A stretch of DNA of 28,379 nucleotides from Actinomycetes bacterium (GCA_025455945.1 JALOLN010000006.1:1-28379), one strand, 5' to 3'. Shown: positions 16,427-24,979, counted from the first letter of the stretch. Translations and numbers: made by a program. The notes: generated from the sequence alone by a model not told the origin.

Positions 16427-17329
16427 ATGCAGTTCGACGACCAGAACGTCGACGTGTCCGGCGTCGACGACCGCCGCGGCGGCCGCCGGGTGGGCCGGGG
16501 GACGGCGGTGGCCGGCGGCGGCGGGATCATCGGCCTCATCACGGTGATCCTCGTCGTCCTGCTCGGCGGTGGCAGCGGGCTGGCCCCGGGCGCCGTCGAC
16601 GTCACGGGCCTGCCCACCGGGGCACTGGACGGCGGCGCGTCCGGGGAGACGCTCGAGGAGCTCAGCACCCGGTGCAACGCCGAGGGCGCCATCGACGAGT
16701 ACGCCGACTGCTTCCTCATCAAGGTCTACAACGAGACCGACGAGGTCTGGGCCGCGGAGCTCGCCCGGCGCGGCGAGGAGTACCGGCGTCCGGCGCTGAC
16801 GTTCTTCGAGGGCCAGGTGTCGACGGCGTGCGGGCCCGCCACGTCGCAGGTGGGGCCCTTCTACTGCCCCGGCGACGAGCACATCTACCTCGACATCGGC
16901 TTCCTCCAGCAGCTGCAGGCGCAGCTCGGCGCCGAGGGGCGGTACGCGCAGGCGTACATCCTGGCCCACGAGTTCGGCCACCACCTGCAGACGGTGCTGG
17001 GCGTGGAGCGGCAGGTGCGTCGGGCGCAGCAGGCGAACCCGCGGCAGGCGAACGCGCTGTCGGTCCGGATGGAGCTGCAGGCCGACTGCCTGGCCGGGGT
17101 GTGGGGGCGGCTCGCCGACGACGCCGGCAACGTGACGATCTCCAGCGGCGAGGTGGCCGAGGCGCAGGAGGCGGCCGCCGCGGTGGGGGACGACCGGATC
17201 CAGTCCAGCGCCGGGCAGCGGGTCGACCCGGAGCGGTGGACCCACGGCTCGGCCGCGGACCGGCAGGCCTGGTACACGACCGGCTACTCCACCGGCGACC
17301 TCAACCGCTGCGACACCTTCGCGGGCTGA
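16427..17329 (+). CDS. Neutral zinc metallopeptidase (YpfJ-like), membrane anchored
   Basis: The 300-residue protein matches the Zn_peptidase family PF04228 (E. coli YpfJ). A short charged N-terminus is followed by one membrane segment at about residues 33-48 that anchors it with the catalytic domain outside. The zinc motif is HEFGH at 181-185. The conserved ELQADCLAG segment at 216-224 gives a candidate third metal ligand. Paired cysteines (C83/C95 and C135/C147) suggest disulfides. AGGAGG four bases before the ATG and a TAGTCT -10 box support the start. The substrate is unknown. It diverges from the ABC-F gene and converges on sufT. Confidence 0.93.
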   Translation: MQFDDQNVDVSGVDDRRGGRRVGRGTAVAGGGGIIGLITVILVVLLGGGSGLAPGAVDVTGLPTGALDGGASGETLEELSTRCNAEGAIDEYADCFLIKVYNETDEVWAAELARRGEEYRRPALTFFEGQVSTACGPATSQVGPFYCPGDEHIYLDIGFLQQLQAQLGAEGRYAQAYILAHEFGHHLQTVLGVERQVRRAQQANPRQANALSVRMELQADCLAGVWGRLADDAGNVTISSGEVAEAQEAAAAVGDDRIQSSAGQRVDPERWTHGSAADRQAWYTTGYSTGDLNRCDTFAG

Positions 17330-17336
17330 CCCCCGC

Positions 17337-17351
17337 GCCCCGTCGAGGGGC
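17337..17351. terminator. Short hairpin between convergent peptidase and sufT genes
   Basis: GCCCC (17337-17341) and GGGGC (17347-17351) pair around GTCGA in the 22-nt convergent gap. It is short and lacks a U-tract, so its role as a shared terminator is tentative. Confidence 0.35.
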
Positions 17352-17690
17352 TCAGACGTTGAAGCCGAGGGCCCGCAGCTGCTCGCGGCCCTCGTCGGTG
17401 ATCTTGTCCGGCCCCCACGGCGGCATCCAGACCCAGTTGATCCGGACGTCGGGCACGAAGTCGTGCAGCGCCACCCGGGTCTGGTCCTCGATGACGTCGG
17501 TGAGCGGGCAGGCCGCACTGGTGAGCGTCATGTCGACGACGGCCGTCCCGTCCGCGGCCACGCTGATCCCGTACACCAGGCCGAGGTCGACGACGTTGAT
17601 GCCGAGCTCCGGGTCGACGACGTCGCGCATCGCCTCGGTGAGCTCCTCCACCGTCACTGCGGTCCCGGTCGACCCGCTGGGCTCGATCAT
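17352..17690 (-). CDS. sufT: SufT-like iron-sulfur assembly factor (MIP18/DUF59)
   Basis: The 112-residue protein is a MIP18 (DUF59) domain protein. It begins the conserved part with VTVEELTEAMRDVVDPELGINVVDLGLVYG and has the conserved cysteine in TSAACPL near residue 62, followed by the C-terminal tryptophan-rich segment. In actinobacteria it is the last gene of the suf operon and helps Fe-S cluster maturation or delivery. ATG 17690 overlaps the sufU TGA (ATGA). The longer open frame upstream lies within sufU and is not used. Function assigned from family and context. Confidence 0.92.
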   Translation of the reverse strand: MIEPSGSTGTAVTVEELTEAMRDVVDPELGINVVDLGLVYGISVAADGTAVVDMTLTSAACPLTDVIEDQTRVALHDFVPDVRINWVWMPPWGPDKITDEGREQLRALGFNV

Positions 17691-18139
17691 CCCTGCTCCT
17701 TCACCGTCACGGCCTGGGCCGCCGCGTCCTTGAACGCCATCCAGCCCAGCAGCGCGCACTTCACCCGCGCCGGGTACTTCGACACCCCGACGAACGCCAC
17801 GGCGTCCTCCAGGATCTCCTCGTCGGGCTCCGCCTCGCCGCGGCTCTGCATCATCTCGAGGAACCGCTGGCCGGTGGCGAGCGCCTCCGGCAGCGGACGG
17901 CCGATCACCAGGTCGGTCATCACCGAGGTGGAGGCCTGGCTGATCGAGCAGCCCACCCCCTCGTAGGAGACGTCCTGGACGTCGCCGCCGGGGCCGAGCA
18001 GCACGCGCAGCGTCAGCTCGTCGCCGCAGGTCGGGTTCACGTGGTGCACCTGGACGTCGAACGGCTCCCGCAGGCCGCGGTGGTGCGGGTGCCGGTAGTG
18101 GTCCAGGATCACCTCCTGGTACATCTGCTCCAGCTGCAT
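17687..18139 (-). CDS. sufU: SufU sulfur acceptor (zinc-dependent)
   Basis: SufU takes persulfide sulfur from SufS in Gram-positive bacteria. The 150-residue protein has the IscU-like fold with conserved C38 in TCGDE, D40, C64 in GCSIS, and C128 in KCALLGW, the usual Zn ligands of SufU. A Gram-positive-type insertion lies between C64 and C128. The start ATG 18139 overlaps the sufS stop (ATGA), and its stop overlaps the sufT start. No SufE is present, so SufU is the likely SufS partner here. Confidence 0.96.
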   Translation of the reverse strand: MQLEQMYQEVILDHYRHPHHRGLREPFDVQVHHVNPTCGDELTLRVLLGPGGDVQDVSYEGVGCSISQASTSVMTDLVIGRPLPEALATGQRFLEMMQSRGEAEPDEEILEDAVAFVGVSKYPARVKCALLGWMAFKDAAAQAVTVKEQG

Positions 18140-19419
18140 CAGGACACCCCGAAGAAGTCCTGGGCCCGGCGCACGCCGTCGACGAGGGCGTCGACCTCCG
18201 TCTGGTCGGTGTAGACGTAGAACGAGGCGCGGGTCGTGGCGGACACCCCGAACCGGCGGGCCAGCGGCCAGGCGCAGTGGTGGCCGACCCGCACCTCGAC
18301 GCCGAGGTCGTCGAGCACCTGACCGACGTCGTGAGGGTGGATGCCGTCCACGACGAACGACACCGTGCCGCCGCGCGCCTCGGTGTCGGTCGGCCCGATC
18401 ACCCGCACCCCGGGGACCTCGGCCAGCCGGTCCAGCGCGTAGCCGACGAGGGCGTGCTCGTGCGCCGCCACCCGCTCCATGCCCAGCGCGGACAGGTAGT
18501 CGCAGGCCGCCGCGAGCCCGACGGCCTGGGCCGCCGCGGGCACGCCGGGCTCGAACCGCTGCGGCGGGGCCGCGTAGGTGGAGCCCTCCATGCGCACGGT
18601 CTCGATCATCGAGCCGCCGGTGAGGAACGGCGGCATCACCTCCAGCAGCGACCGCCGGCCCCACAGGGCGCCGACGCCGAGCGGGCCGAGCATCTTGTGC
18701 CCGCTGAACGCGACGAAGTCCACGTCGAGGTCCGGCACCGACACCGGCAGGTGCGGCACCGACTGGCAGGCGTCGAGGAGGACCAGGGCGCCGACCTCGC
18801 GGGCCCGCCGGACGACCGGGGCCACCGGGTTGACCGTGCCCATGACGTTGGACTGGTGCGCGAAGGCGACCAGCCGGGTGGAGCAGTCGACGACCGTGGC
18901 CAGCCCGTCGAGGTCCAGCCGGCCCCCGTCGGTCACCGACAGCCAGCGCAACGTCGCCCCCGTCCGCCGGCACAGCTCCTGCCAGGGGACGAGGTTGGCG
19001 TGGTGCTCCATCTCGGTGACGACGACGGTGTCGCCCGGTCCCAGGACGAGCTGCTGCGCCTCGGCCCCGGCCGTGGCGGCGTTCGACATCGCGTAGGCCA
19101 CCAGGTTGATCGCCTCGGTGGCGTTCTTGGTGAGGACCAGTTCGGACGGCGCCGCACCGACGAACGCCGCCACCGTCGCGCGGGCCGCCTCGTAGGCGTC
19201 GGTGGCCTCCTCCGAGAGCTGGTGCGCCCCGCGGTGGACCGCCGCGTTGTGCAGCTCGTAGAACCGCCGCTCGGCGTCGAGGACCTGCACCGGCTTCTGC
19301 GACGTCGCGCCGCTGTCCAGGTAGACCAGGCGCCGCCCGCCGCGGACGGTGCGGCGCAGGATCGGGAAGTCGGCCCGGATCCGGGCGACGTCCAGCGAAC
19401 CGGCGGTCTGCACGCTCAC
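18139..19419 (-). CDS. sufS: Cysteine desulfurase SufS
   Basis: SufS is a PLP-dependent group II cysteine desulfurase that supplies sulfur for Fe-S clusters. The 426-residue protein has the EMEHHAN motif at 136-142, the PLP aspartate in LLDACQS (D216), the PLP lysine K242 in SGHKMLGP, and the catalytic persulfide cysteine C382 in RVGHHCAWP. The GTG start at 19419 overlaps the sufC TGA (GTGA) and is preferred over the second GTG at 19413 because it reproduces the overlap pattern. Its stop overlaps the sufU start. Confidence 0.96.
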   Translation of the reverse strand: MSVQTAGSLDVARIRADFPILRRTVRGGRRLVYLDSGATSQKPVQVLDAERRFYELHNAAVHRGAHQLSEEATDAYEAARATVAAFVGAAPSELVLTKNATEAINLVAYAMSNAATAGAEAQQLVLGPGDTVVVTEMEHHANLVPWQELCRRTGATLRWLSVTDGGRLDLDGLATVVDCSTRLVAFAHQSNVMGTVNPVAPVVRRAREVGALVLLDACQSVPHLPVSVPDLDVDFVAFSGHKMLGPLGVGALWGRRSLLEVMPPFLTGGSMIETVRMEGSTYAAPPQRFEPGVPAAAQAVGLAAACDYLSALGMERVAAHEHALVGYALDRLAEVPGVRVIGPTDTEARGGTVSFVVDGIHPHDVGQVLDDLGVEVRVGHHCAWPLARRFGVSATTRASFYVYTDQTEVDALVDGVRRAQDFFGVS

Positions 19420-20180
19420 GCCCGTGCCGCCGCCTTCGTGTAGCGCTCGTAGCCCTCGGCCTCGAGCTGGTCGGCCAGTTCCGGCCCGCCCTCCTCGCGG
19501 ATCCGCCCGTCGACGAAGACGTGCACGAAGTCCGGGGTGATGTAGCGCAGGATCCGCGTGTAGTGGGTGATGAGCACGGTGCCCACCGCCCCCGTCGCGC
19601 GGACCCGGTTGACCCCCTCGGAGACGACGCGCAGGGCGTCGACGTCCAGGCCCGAGTCGGTCTCGTCGAGGAGCGCGACCTTCGGCCGGAGCAGCTCCAG
19701 CTGCAGGATCTCGTGCCGCTTCTTCTCCCCCCCGGAGAACCCCTCGTTGACGTTGCGCTGGGCAAACGCGGGGTCGATGGACAGGGCGGCCATCGCCGCG
19801 TTGACCTCCTTCACCCACTCGCGCAGCTTCGGGGCCTGGCCGCGGGTGGCCGTGGCCGCAGTCCGCAGGAAGTTCGACACCGAGACGCCGGGGACCTCGA
19901 CGGGGTATTGCATGGCGAGGAACAGCCCGGCCCGGGCCCGCTCGTCGACGCTCATCGCGAGCAGGTCCACGCCATCCAGCGTGATCGACCCCTGCGTGAC
20001 CTGGTACTTGGGGTGCCCGGCGACGGAGTACGCGAGCGTCGACTTGCCGGAGCCGTTGGGTCCCATGATCGCGTGGGTCTCCCCCGCCCGGACCGTGAGG
20101 TCGACCCCACGGAGGATCTCCAGCGGGCCCTCCTCGGCCTCGACGGAGACGTGCAGGTCGCGGATCTCGAGCGTGGCCAT
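19416..20180 (-). CDS. sufC: Fe-S cluster assembly ATPase SufC
   Basis: SufC is the ABC-type ATPase of the SufBCD scaffold. The 254-residue protein has Walker A GPNGSGKST at 40-48, the SufC-type signature FSGGEKKR near 150, and Walker B ALLDETDSGLD, which is diagnostic for SufC rather than transport ATPases. The ATG 20180 overlaps the ferredoxin stop (ATGA) and the TGA overlaps the sufS start (GTGA). Confidence 0.97.
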   Translation of the reverse strand: MATLEIRDLHVSVEAEEGPLEILRGVDLTVRAGETHAIMGPNGSGKSTLAYSVAGHPKYQVTQGSITLDGVDLLAMSVDERARAGLFLAMQYPVEVPGVSVSNFLRTAATATRGQAPKLREWVKEVNAAMAALSIDPAFAQRNVNEGFSGGEKKRHEILQLELLRPKVALLDETDSGLDVDALRVVSEGVNRVRATGAVGTVLITHYTRILRYITPDFVHVFVDGRIREEGGPELADQLEAEGYERYTKAAARA

Positions 20181-20500
20181 CAGAGCGCATCCTTGGTGAC
20201 GTCGACGAGGACGGTGTCGCCCTCGAGCCTGACCGGGTAGACGGGGACGGGGTGGGTGGCGGGCAGGCCGGTGGGCCGGCCGGTGGCCAGGTCGAAGCGC
20301 GAGCCGTGCAGCCAGCACTCGATCGTGCGGCCGTCGACGTCGCCCTCCGACAGCGAGACGTCGGCGTGCGAGCACACGTCGCTGATGGCGTACACGTCGT
20401 CCCCGGCGCGGACCAGGCAGACGGGCACGTCGTCGAGGACGACGCGGGTGGCGGAGCCGTCGCCGAGATCGGCGAGGGCGCAGGCGGGCTGGAAGGTCAC
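20180..20500 (-). CDS. Rieske-type [2Fe-2S] ferredoxin of the suf operon
   Basis: The 106-residue protein is a small Rieske ferredoxin (non-heme iron oxygenase ferredoxin family). The cluster motif C43-S-H45 and C62-W-L-H65 is intact. It is the usual gene between sufD and sufC in actinobacterial suf operons and probably supplies electrons to cluster assembly, though its exact role is not known. GTG 20500 overlaps the sufD TGA; its own stop overlaps the sufC start. Confidence 0.93.
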   Translation of the reverse strand: MTFQPACALADLGDGSATRVVLDDVPVCLVRAGDDVYAISDVCSHADVSLSEGDVDGRTIECWLHGSRFDLATGRPTGLPATHPVPVYPVRLEGDTVLVDVTKDAL

Positions 20501-21639
20501 CCAGGCACCCCCTGCTGCAGCTCCGCGTCGAGGGCGGCCAGCAGCCGCTGCTCGAGGTCGGGGACGCCGACCCGACCCAGCAGGTCGGCGAAGAAGCCGT
20601 GCACGACCAGCCGCCGGGCGTCGTCGGCGGGGATGCCCCGGGCCTGCAGGTAGAACAGCTGCTCGTCGTCGAACCGGCCGGTGGCGCTGGCGTGCCCGGC
20701 GCCGACGATCTCGCCGGTCTCGATCTCCAGGTTCGGCACGGAGTCAGCACGCGCGCCCGGGGACAGCACGAGGTTGCGGTTGATCTCGTAGGTGTCGGTC
20801 CCCACGGCCTCGGCGCGGATCAGCACGTCGCCCACCCACACGGTGTGCGCCCCGGAGCCCTGCAGTGCGCCCCGGTAGACGACGTTGCTTCGGCAGTGCG
20901 GGACGGCGTGGTCGACGAACAGCCGGTGCTCGAGGTGCTGGCCGGCGTCGGCGAAGAACAGGCCCAGCAGCTCGACGTCGCCGCCCGGCGCCGCGTACTC
21001 CACGACGGGGTGCAGCCGGACGAGGTCGCCGCCCAGGGTGACCGCGACGTGACGCACCCGGGCGTCCCGTCCCACGCGGATCCGGTGGCTGCTCACGTGC
21101 ACGGCGTCCGCGGCCCACTCCTGCAGGGAGACCACCGTCAGCTGCGCGCCGTCGCCGACGAGGATCTCGACGGTGTCGGCGTAGGTCGCCGACCCCACGT
21201 GGTCGAGGACGACGACGGCCTCGCTGCCGGGCCCGGCGTCGATGACGAGGTGGCCGAAGGCGGCCGCCTCGGCCCCCTCGCCGCGCAGGGTGACCTGCGT
21301 CGGGCGCTCGACCACCGCCCCGGGCGGCACGGTGACCACGGTGGCCCGCTCGAAGCCGGTCCAGGCCTGGGCTGCGACACGGTCCCACGGCGTGCCCGCG
21401 CGGCCCAGCCGGGCGTCGTCGCGGCCGACGGTCTCGACCTGCACGGCCGGGGCGGGGTCGGCCTCGACGAGGACCTTGCCGTCGCCGACCGCGCTGCCGT
21501 CGTGCAGCCCGCGCAGCCGGCGCAGCGGGGTGAACCGCCAGGCCTCCTGACGGCTGGTCGGAACGGCGTGCTCGGCCAGGTCGAACGAGTGGACCTGCTG
21601 CGGCCGGACGTCGGCCGGCGGGGTCTGCGTGACGCCCAT
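20497..21639 (-). CDS. sufD: Fe-S cluster assembly protein SufD
   Basis: SufD pairs with SufB and SufC in the scaffold complex. The 380-residue protein has an N-terminal helical part with SRQEAWRFTPLRRL, a central beta-helix, and a C-terminal helical part. The C-terminal FDDEQLFYLQARGI is clearly related to the matching segment of SufB (SEDQLFYLMSRGL), showing their paralogy. Start ATG 21639 lies two bases after the sufB stop, the only suf junction without an overlap. Confidence 0.95.
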   Translation of the reverse strand: MGVTQTPPADVRPQQVHSFDLAEHAVPTSRQEAWRFTPLRRLRGLHDGSAVGDGKVLVEADPAPAVQVETVGRDDARLGRAGTPWDRVAAQAWTGFERATVVTVPPGAVVERPTQVTLRGEGAEAAAFGHLVIDAGPGSEAVVVLDHVGSATYADTVEILVGDGAQLTVVSLQEWAADAVHVSSHRIRVGRDARVRHVAVTLGGDLVRLHPVVEYAAPGGDVELLGLFFADAGQHLEHRLFVDHAVPHCRSNVVYRGALQGSGAHTVWVGDVLIRAEAVGTDTYEINRNLVLSPGARADSVPNLEIETGEIVGAGHASATGRFDDEQLFYLQARGIPADDARRLVVHGFFADLLGRVGVPDLEQRLLAALDAELQQGVPG

Positions 21640-21641
21640 CG

Positions 21642-24179
21642 TCAGCCCACGGCCCCTTCCATCTGCAGCTCGATGAGCCGGTTGAGCTCGAGGGCGTACT
21701 CCATCGGCAGCTCACGGGCGATCGGCTCGACGAAGCCGCGCACGATCATCGCCATCGCCTCCTCCTCCGACAGCCCGCGGCTCATCAGGTAGAACAGCTG
21801 GTCCTCGGACACCTTGGACACGGTGGCCTCGTGCCCCATCGTGACGTCGTCCTCGCGGACGTCGACGTACGGGTAGGTGTCGGACCGGCTGATGTCGTCG
21901 ACGAGGAGGGCGTCGCACCGAACCGTGGAGCGCGACCCGTGGGCACCCGGCTGCACCTGGACCAGACCCCGGTACGACGTGCGTCCGCCGCCGCGCGCCA
22001 CCGACTTCGAGATGATCGTGGACGACGTCCGCGGCGCGCAGTGCACCATCTTGGCCCCGGCGTCCTGGTGCTGCCCCTCGCCGGCGAAGGCCACCGACAG
22101 CGTCTCTCCCTTGGCGTGCTCGCCCATGAGGAACACGGCCGGGTACTTCATGGTGACCTTGGACCCGATGTTGCCGTCGACCCACTCCATGGTGGCGCCC
22201 TCCTGGGCGACGGCCCGCTTGGTCACCAGGTTGTACACGTTGTTCGACCAGTTCTGGATCGTCGTGTACCGCACCCGGGCGCCGCGCTTGACGATGATCT
22301 CCACGACGGCCGAGTGCAGCGAGTCGGTGCTGTAGATCGGGGCGGTGCAGCCCTCGACGTAGTGCACGTAGGAGTCCTCGTCGGCGATGATCAGCGTCCG
22401 CTCGAACTGGCCCATGTTCTCGGTGTTGATCCGGAAGTAGGCCTGCAGCGGGATCTCGACGTGCACGCCCTTGGGCACGTAGATGAACGAGCCGCCGGAC
22501 CACACCGCCGTGTTCAGCGCTGCGAACTTGTTGTCACCCGCGGGGATGACCGACGCGAAGTGCGCCTTGAAGATCTCCTCGTGCTCGCGCAGGCCGGTGT
22601 CGGTGTCGAGGAAGACGACGCCCTGCTGCTCCAGGTCCTCCCGGATCTTGTGGTAGACGACCTCGGAGTTGTGGACGACCACGCCCTCGGCGACGAAGTT
22701 GTGCGGGCCGTCGACCTCGATGTCGAACACCGGGGCGATCCCGTCGGGGCTGATGCTCGAGACCCGCGCGAACCCGAGGTGCTCGGTCACGTGGCTCCGG
22801 ACGGTCGTCCCCCGGGCGGAGTTCTGCGAGTGCCAGTACGCCCGACGGCCGAACCTGGCCGTCCGGCGCGGGTTGCGACAGTCCAGCCGCTCGAAGTCGC
22901 CGGACAGGTGCAGCCGGAACCCGTGGACGAGGCGCTCGCCGTCGGTCGGGTGCGGCGAGGCGAACTCGTACAGCCGGCTGGCCCTGACGCCCGAGACGGC
23001 GGCCAGGGCGCCGGCCTGCTCGAGCAGCTCGGCGTTGCCGCTGGTGAGGATGACCGAGCCGGACTGCGCCGGGCCGACGTAGCCGTCGGCGTCGACGTAC
23101 CCGCCGAGGAAGGCCAGCCGCTGGCGCAGCGGGAGGTCGAACACCCAGTCGGGGATCCGCTTCGTCAGCGAGGTCCCGGCGAAGCCCAGGTCGCGCAGCC
23201 ACTCGACCAGCGCCTTGGAGTTGACGACCAGCCGGACGTCGTCGGCCGCACGCGCGGTCAGGCCGAACTGCTCAGCAACGATCCGGGTGATCTCGTCGCG
23301 GACGGCGACGTCGTCGGCCACCACCGCGAACTGCACCCGGTGGGTGCGCCCGGAGGACTGCGTGTTGCCGTCGCCGACGAAGAACCCGAGCAGCCACATC
23401 AGATCGGTGTCGGTGACGTCGGGGCCGAACCCGCCGGGGAGGCGGTGCGCCTGGCCGAAGTCGGGCAGGTCGCGTGGCACCGCCACCAGGTCGCCGACCT
23501 CCAGCTCGGCCAGCGTCTTCCACCGCCGCTGCCAGCGCGCCCGGCGCGCACCGTCGCCACGGACGTCGGCCAGGCAGAGGAACGGATGGTTGTCGGTGGC
23601 GACGATCTCCCGCGTGCCGACGCGGACACGGAACGTCTCGCGCACACCGGTCTGCGCGGCGGCGCGCACGGGCGCGACCGTGAACCGTCCGGCCTCCTCG
23701 TCGAGGGCGAAGACCCGGTCTCCGGGGACGATCTCCTTGATGGGCACCAGGCCGCGCCCCGCCGTCCACACCCGCATGTCCCCGCGGAGGCACTCGTACT
23801 GCGCGGCCACGCCGGCGACGAGCCGCTGCTTCTCGGCCTCCGGGATCCCGAGCCGGTCGTAGGTGTTCTTGATGTCCTCCGGCAGGTCCTCCCAGGAGGC
23901 CGCCTGCTTCTCGGTCGACTTCACGAAGTACTTGATCGTGTCGAAGTCGATGCCACCGAGCTCGGCGCCCCACGTGGGCATCGGCTTCTTCTCGAACAGC
24001 CGCAGGCCCTTCAGTCGGAGCTCGAGCATCCACGCCGGCTCGTTCTTGCGGGCCGAGATGTCCCGGACGACGTCTTCGTTGAGGCCTCGCCGGGCGCCAG
24101 CACCGGCGTCGTCCCGGTCGTGCCAGCCGTACTCGTAGCGGCCGAGCCCGTCGAGCTCGGGGTGCGCGACCTGGGTCAT
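21642..24179 (-). CDS. sufB: Fe-S cluster scaffold SufB, interrupted by an intein
   Basis: SufB is the main scaffold of the SUF system. The 845-residue precursor holds a 375-residue intein at residues 130-504, leaving a 470-residue SufB, the usual length. N-extein residues 1-129 end AAQYE; the C-extein starts SEVVYHKI at S505. C-extein features include VHVEIPLQAYFRINTENMGQ and YVEGCTAPIYS, with the conserved scaffold cysteine, and the C-terminal SEDQLFYLMSRG. The host protein reads as functional only after splicing. ATG 24179 overlaps the sufR stop (ATGA). No frameshift is seen in either extein. Confidence 0.96.
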   Translation of the reverse strand: MTQVAHPELDGLGRYEYGWHDRDDAGAGARRGLNEDVVRDISARKNEPAWMLELRLKGLRLFEKKPMPTWGAELGGIDFDTIKYFVKSTEKQAASWEDLPEDIKNTYDRLGIPEAEKQRLVAGVAAQYECLRGDMRVWTAGRGLVPIKEIVPGDRVFALDEEAGRFTVAPVRAAAQTGVRETFRVRVGTREIVATDNHPFLCLADVRGDGARRARWQRRWKTLAELEVGDLVAVPRDLPDFGQAHRLPGGFGPDVTDTDLMWLLGFFVGDGNTQSSGRTHRVQFAVVADDVAVRDEITRIVAEQFGLTARAADDVRLVVNSKALVEWLRDLGFAGTSLTKRIPDWVFDLPLRQRLAFLGGYVDADGYVGPAQSGSVILTSGNAELLEQAGALAAVSGVRASRLYEFASPHPTDGERLVHGFRLHLSGDFERLDCRNPRRTARFGRRAYWHSQNSARGTTVRSHVTEHLGFARVSSISPDGIAPVFDIEVDGPHNFVAEGVVVHNSEVVYHKIREDLEQQGVVFLDTDTGLREHEEIFKAHFASVIPAGDNKFAALNTAVWSGGSFIYVPKGVHVEIPLQAYFRINTENMGQFERTLIIADEDSYVHYVEGCTAPIYSTDSLHSAVVEIIVKRGARVRYTTIQNWSNNVYNLVTKRAVAQEGATMEWVDGNIGSKVTMKYPAVFLMGEHAKGETLSVAFAGEGQHQDAGAKMVHCAPRTSSTIISKSVARGGGRTSYRGLVQVQPGAHGSRSTVRCDALLVDDISRSDTYPYVDVREDDVTMGHEATVSKVSEDQLFYLMSRGLSEEEAMAMIVRGFVEPIARELPMEYALELNRLIELQMEGAVG
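22668..23792 (-). mobile_element. SufB intein with LAGLIDADG homing endonuclease
   Basis: The in-frame insert of 375 residues begins at C130 (CLRGDM, block A). Block B has TDNH (T195, H198). Block F is VFDIEVDGPHNFVAEG and block G is VVVHN ending at N504 with H503 before it; S505 is the +1 residue. All splicing residues are present. The middle part carries two LAGLIDADG motifs, LLGFFVGDG (263-271, catalytic D270) and LGGYVDADG (358-366, catalytic D365), so the endonuclease looks intact. Base use is as GC-rich as the neighbourhood, which argues against very recent arrival. Confidence 0.95.
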
Positions 24180-24865
24180 GAGGCGGTCCTCTCGGACGGG
24201 GCGGGTCGGGCCGGGACGAAAGTGGTGCACACGTGGTCGCCGTGGCCGATGGTGGCCAGCCGCTGCACCGGGCGGCCGAGCAGCCGGCTGAACGCCTCAG
24301 TCTCGGCCTCGCACAGCTGGGGGAACTCGGCTGCTACGTGGGCTACCGGGCAGTGGTGCTGGCACAGCTGCTCACCGCGCGCGGCCGGAGCGGGCTCGCT
24401 GCTCGCCGCGTACCCGTCGGCGCGCAGGGCCGCGGCCAGGGCGGCGGCCTCGCGGCCGGGTGCGGCGGCGGACACGACCTCGCGGTAGCGGGCCTCGAGG
24501 GCCGCCACCTGGGTCCGGGCGAAGTCCTCGACGGCGCCCGGCCCGCCGTTCGCGGCGAGGTAGCGCAGCACGTTGGCGGCGAGGTCGTCGTAGGCGTGCG
24601 GGAAGGGCGCCCGGCCGGCCTCGGTGACGGCGTAGACCCGGGCCGGGCGGCCACGGCCGCGCCGCGGGCCGGGACCGTAGGGCGAGCGCTCCCCCGCGAC
24701 GACCTGGCCGTCGGCGGCGAGCGCGTCGAGGTGCCGCCGGATCCCGGCGGGGGTGAGGCCGAGTCGGCCGGCCAGGCCGGTGGCGGTCGCCGGCCCGTCC
24801 TCGAGCAGCGAACGCAGCACGCGGGAGCGGGTGTCGCCATCCGCAACGGCCGGCTCGAATTTCAC
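24176..24865 (-). CDS. sufR: Iron-sulfur-sensing transcriptional regulator SufR
   Basis: SufR represses the suf operon when its own Fe-S cluster is intact. The 229-residue protein has an N-terminal winged helix (ATATGLAGRLGLTPAGIRRH at about 26-45) and a C-terminal cysteine set C168, C172, C185 and C213. The spacing C172-x12-C185 fits the SufR cluster motif. GTG 24865 lies six bases after a CATACT -10 box with no Shine-Dalgarno, so the operon mRNA is probably leaderless. A SufR-type operator overlaps the start codon. Its stop overlaps sufB (ATGA). Confidence 0.94.
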   Translation of the reverse strand: MKFEPAVADGDTRSRVLRSLLEDGPATATGLAGRLGLTPAGIRRHLDALAADGQVVAGERSPYGPGPRRGRGRPARVYAVTEAGRAPFPHAYDDLAANVLRYLAANGGPGAVEDFARTQVAALEARYREVVSAAAPGREAAALAAALRADGYAASSEPAPAARGEQLCQHHCPVAHVAAEFPQLCEAETEAFSRLLGRPVQRLATIGHGDHVCTTFVPARPAPSERTAS

Positions 24866-24876
24866 AACGACAGTAT
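24862..24876 (-). promoter_or_regulatory. Candidate SufR operator over the sufR start codon
   Basis: On the minus strand ATACT-N5-TGTGA matches nine of ten bases of the inverted repeat ACACT-N5-TGTGA reported for the M. tuberculosis SufR operator (recalled, not checked). TGTGA includes the GTG start codon, and ATACT is part of the CATACT -10 box (24872-24877). Binding here would block both promoter and transcription start. Confidence 0.65.
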
Positions 24877-24979
24877 GCCCTAAATCACCTGGCGGCGCAC
24901 ACTCCGCTCTGGGCCGGAAGGCACCGCTCGACGTTCCCTACGGGACCGCTCGCCGCGGGGGACGGCGGGCCGCAGTCCC

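Noticed and set aside
22668..23792. A frameshifted or chimeric sufB instead of an intein
   Set aside because: The frame is continuous, both exteins join into a normal-length SufB, and all intein blocks A, B, F and G are present.
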